64,000 nucleotides of DNA from the NCBI GenBank assembly GCA_013396655.1, contig WBMV01003267.1:496001-560000 (forward strand), written 5' to 3'. The notes under the pieces are model-generated. The model saw only the letters and a list, made by a program, of their open reading frames with translations, was not told the origin of the DNA and did not search any database. Both the position numbers and the translations under genes were made by a program. This DNA is from Campylorhamphus procurvoides (taxonomy: Eukaryota > Chordata > Aves > Passeriformes > Dendrocolaptidae). Positions 63,768-64,000 of this stretch are shown here, piece after piece. Within the stretch, counting starts at the first letter, position 1. Every line of letters starts with the position of its first letter.

Positions 63768-64000
63768 ACAATGGTTTGATGTGGAAGGGACCTTAAAGTT
63801 CATCACGTTCCAATCCCCTGCCATGGGCACCTTCCACTAGTCCAGGTTGTTCAGAGCCCCATCCAGCCTGGCCTTAAACACTTGCAGAGATGGGGCAGTC
63901 ACAGCTTCTCTGAGCAACCTGTGCCAGTGTTTCATCACCCCCACAGTGAAGAATTTTTTCATAATAGCCAATCTAAACCTTCTCTATGTCACTTTGAAGC
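63768..64000 (-). mobile_element. CR1 LINE 3' fragment, cut by the window end
   Basis: The + strand reads as inverted CR1: 'GGAAGGGACCTTAAAGTTCA', 'CCCCTGCCATGGGCACCTTC', 'GCCCCATCCAGCCTGGCCTT', 'CAACCTGTGCCAGTGTTTCA'. It is the best preserved CR1 copy here and continues past 64000. Confidence 0.96.

Larger units (their letters stand above)
48580..64000 (+). other. MACROD2: MACROD2 intron downstream of exon B (partial, 5' part only)
   Basis: This is the start of the intron after exon B, open at the window edge. I searched for an exon encoding V-D-R-(I/V)-I-F-C-V-F and saw none. It contains three minus-strand CR1 fragments (50.68, 58.48 and 63.77 kb), candidate regulatory blocks at 51.82-51.96, 53.7-54.2 and 61.86-62.06 kb, a CpG-rich patch at 60.12-60.46 kb, a GC-rich block at 55.38-55.76 kb and a hairpin at 62.53 kb. 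Other stretches (48.6-50.6, 50.9-51.7, 52.0-53.6, 54.3-55.2, 55.8-58.4, 58.6-60.0, 60.5-61.8, 62.1-63.7 kb) show nothing I can name. There is one ambiguous base at 63684. Confidence 0.9.

Noticed and set aside
1..64000. A nested gene such as FLRT3, known to lie inside a human MACROD2 intron
   Set aside because: FLRT3 has a long single coding exon; no frame near that length with leucine-rich repeats exists here.
1..64000. CRISPR arrays, tRNA or rRNA genes, bacterial operons
   Set aside because: No regularly spaced direct repeats, no cloverleaf sequences and no ribosome-binding-site context; composition and splice sites are vertebrate.

Overview
This window is vertebrate nuclear DNA, almost certainly from a bird. 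It is about 60% A+T with long gene-free stretches. It carries several truncated CR1-type LINE copies ending in the avian tail (a 'gatcTTaaggTCccTTCCaac...attCTaTGatt' pattern) and one avian-type endogenous-retrovirus solo LTR. Nothing prokaryotic is present: no operons, ribosome-binding sites, CRISPR arrays or IS elements.

The only protein-coding sequence I can support is two small internal exons of one gene on the + strand, the mono-ADP-ribosyl hydrolase MACROD2. Exon A (23319-23349, 31 nt) encodes the diphosphate-binding loop AFPCISTGIYG. Exon B (48506-48579, 74 nt) completes the shared Gly codon and encodes the following helix, FPNEPAAVIALNTIKEW and on. The phases fit exactly (10 codons + 1 nt, then 2 nt + 24 codons), and both exons have AG acceptors after pyrimidine tracts and GT donors. 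Everything else is intron: at least 23.3 kb of the upstream intron (1-23318), a complete 25,156-bp intron (23350-48505), and at least 15.4 kb of the downstream intron (48580-64000). I found neither the preceding nor the following coding exon.

Layout. 1-23 kb: AT-rich intron with a ~580-bp solo LTR (7110-7689), old LINE fragments near 1.3, 11.3 and 12.1 kb, CR1 pieces at 17.6 and 21.5 kb, and a GC-richer block (21.2-21.9 kb) that holds a CTCF-like site and a chance 268-codon ORF. 23-48 kb: CR1 pieces at 23.8, 30.4 and 32.8 kb, a full cAMP-response element at 28.06 kb, a CpG-rich patch at 32.3-32.6 kb, a ~40-bp tandem duplication at 35.4 kb, several near-perfect hairpins, a polypurine/polypyrimidine pair at 43.1/43.6 kb and a canonical G-quadruplex motif at 46.2 kb. 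48-64 kb: minus-strand CR1 pieces at 50.7, 58.5 and 63.8 kb (the last runs off the window), candidate regulatory blocks at 51.8, 53.7-54.2 and 61.9 kb, and a CpG-rich patch at 60.1-60.5 kb.

I see no evidence for a novel multi-gene system. The most useful leads are non-coding: candidate conserved regulatory blocks, a CTCF-like site, DNA-structure motifs, and the fact that the two exons can be lost together, but not singly, without shifting the reading frame. No alignment or conservation data were available, so all regulatory calls are inference from motifs.
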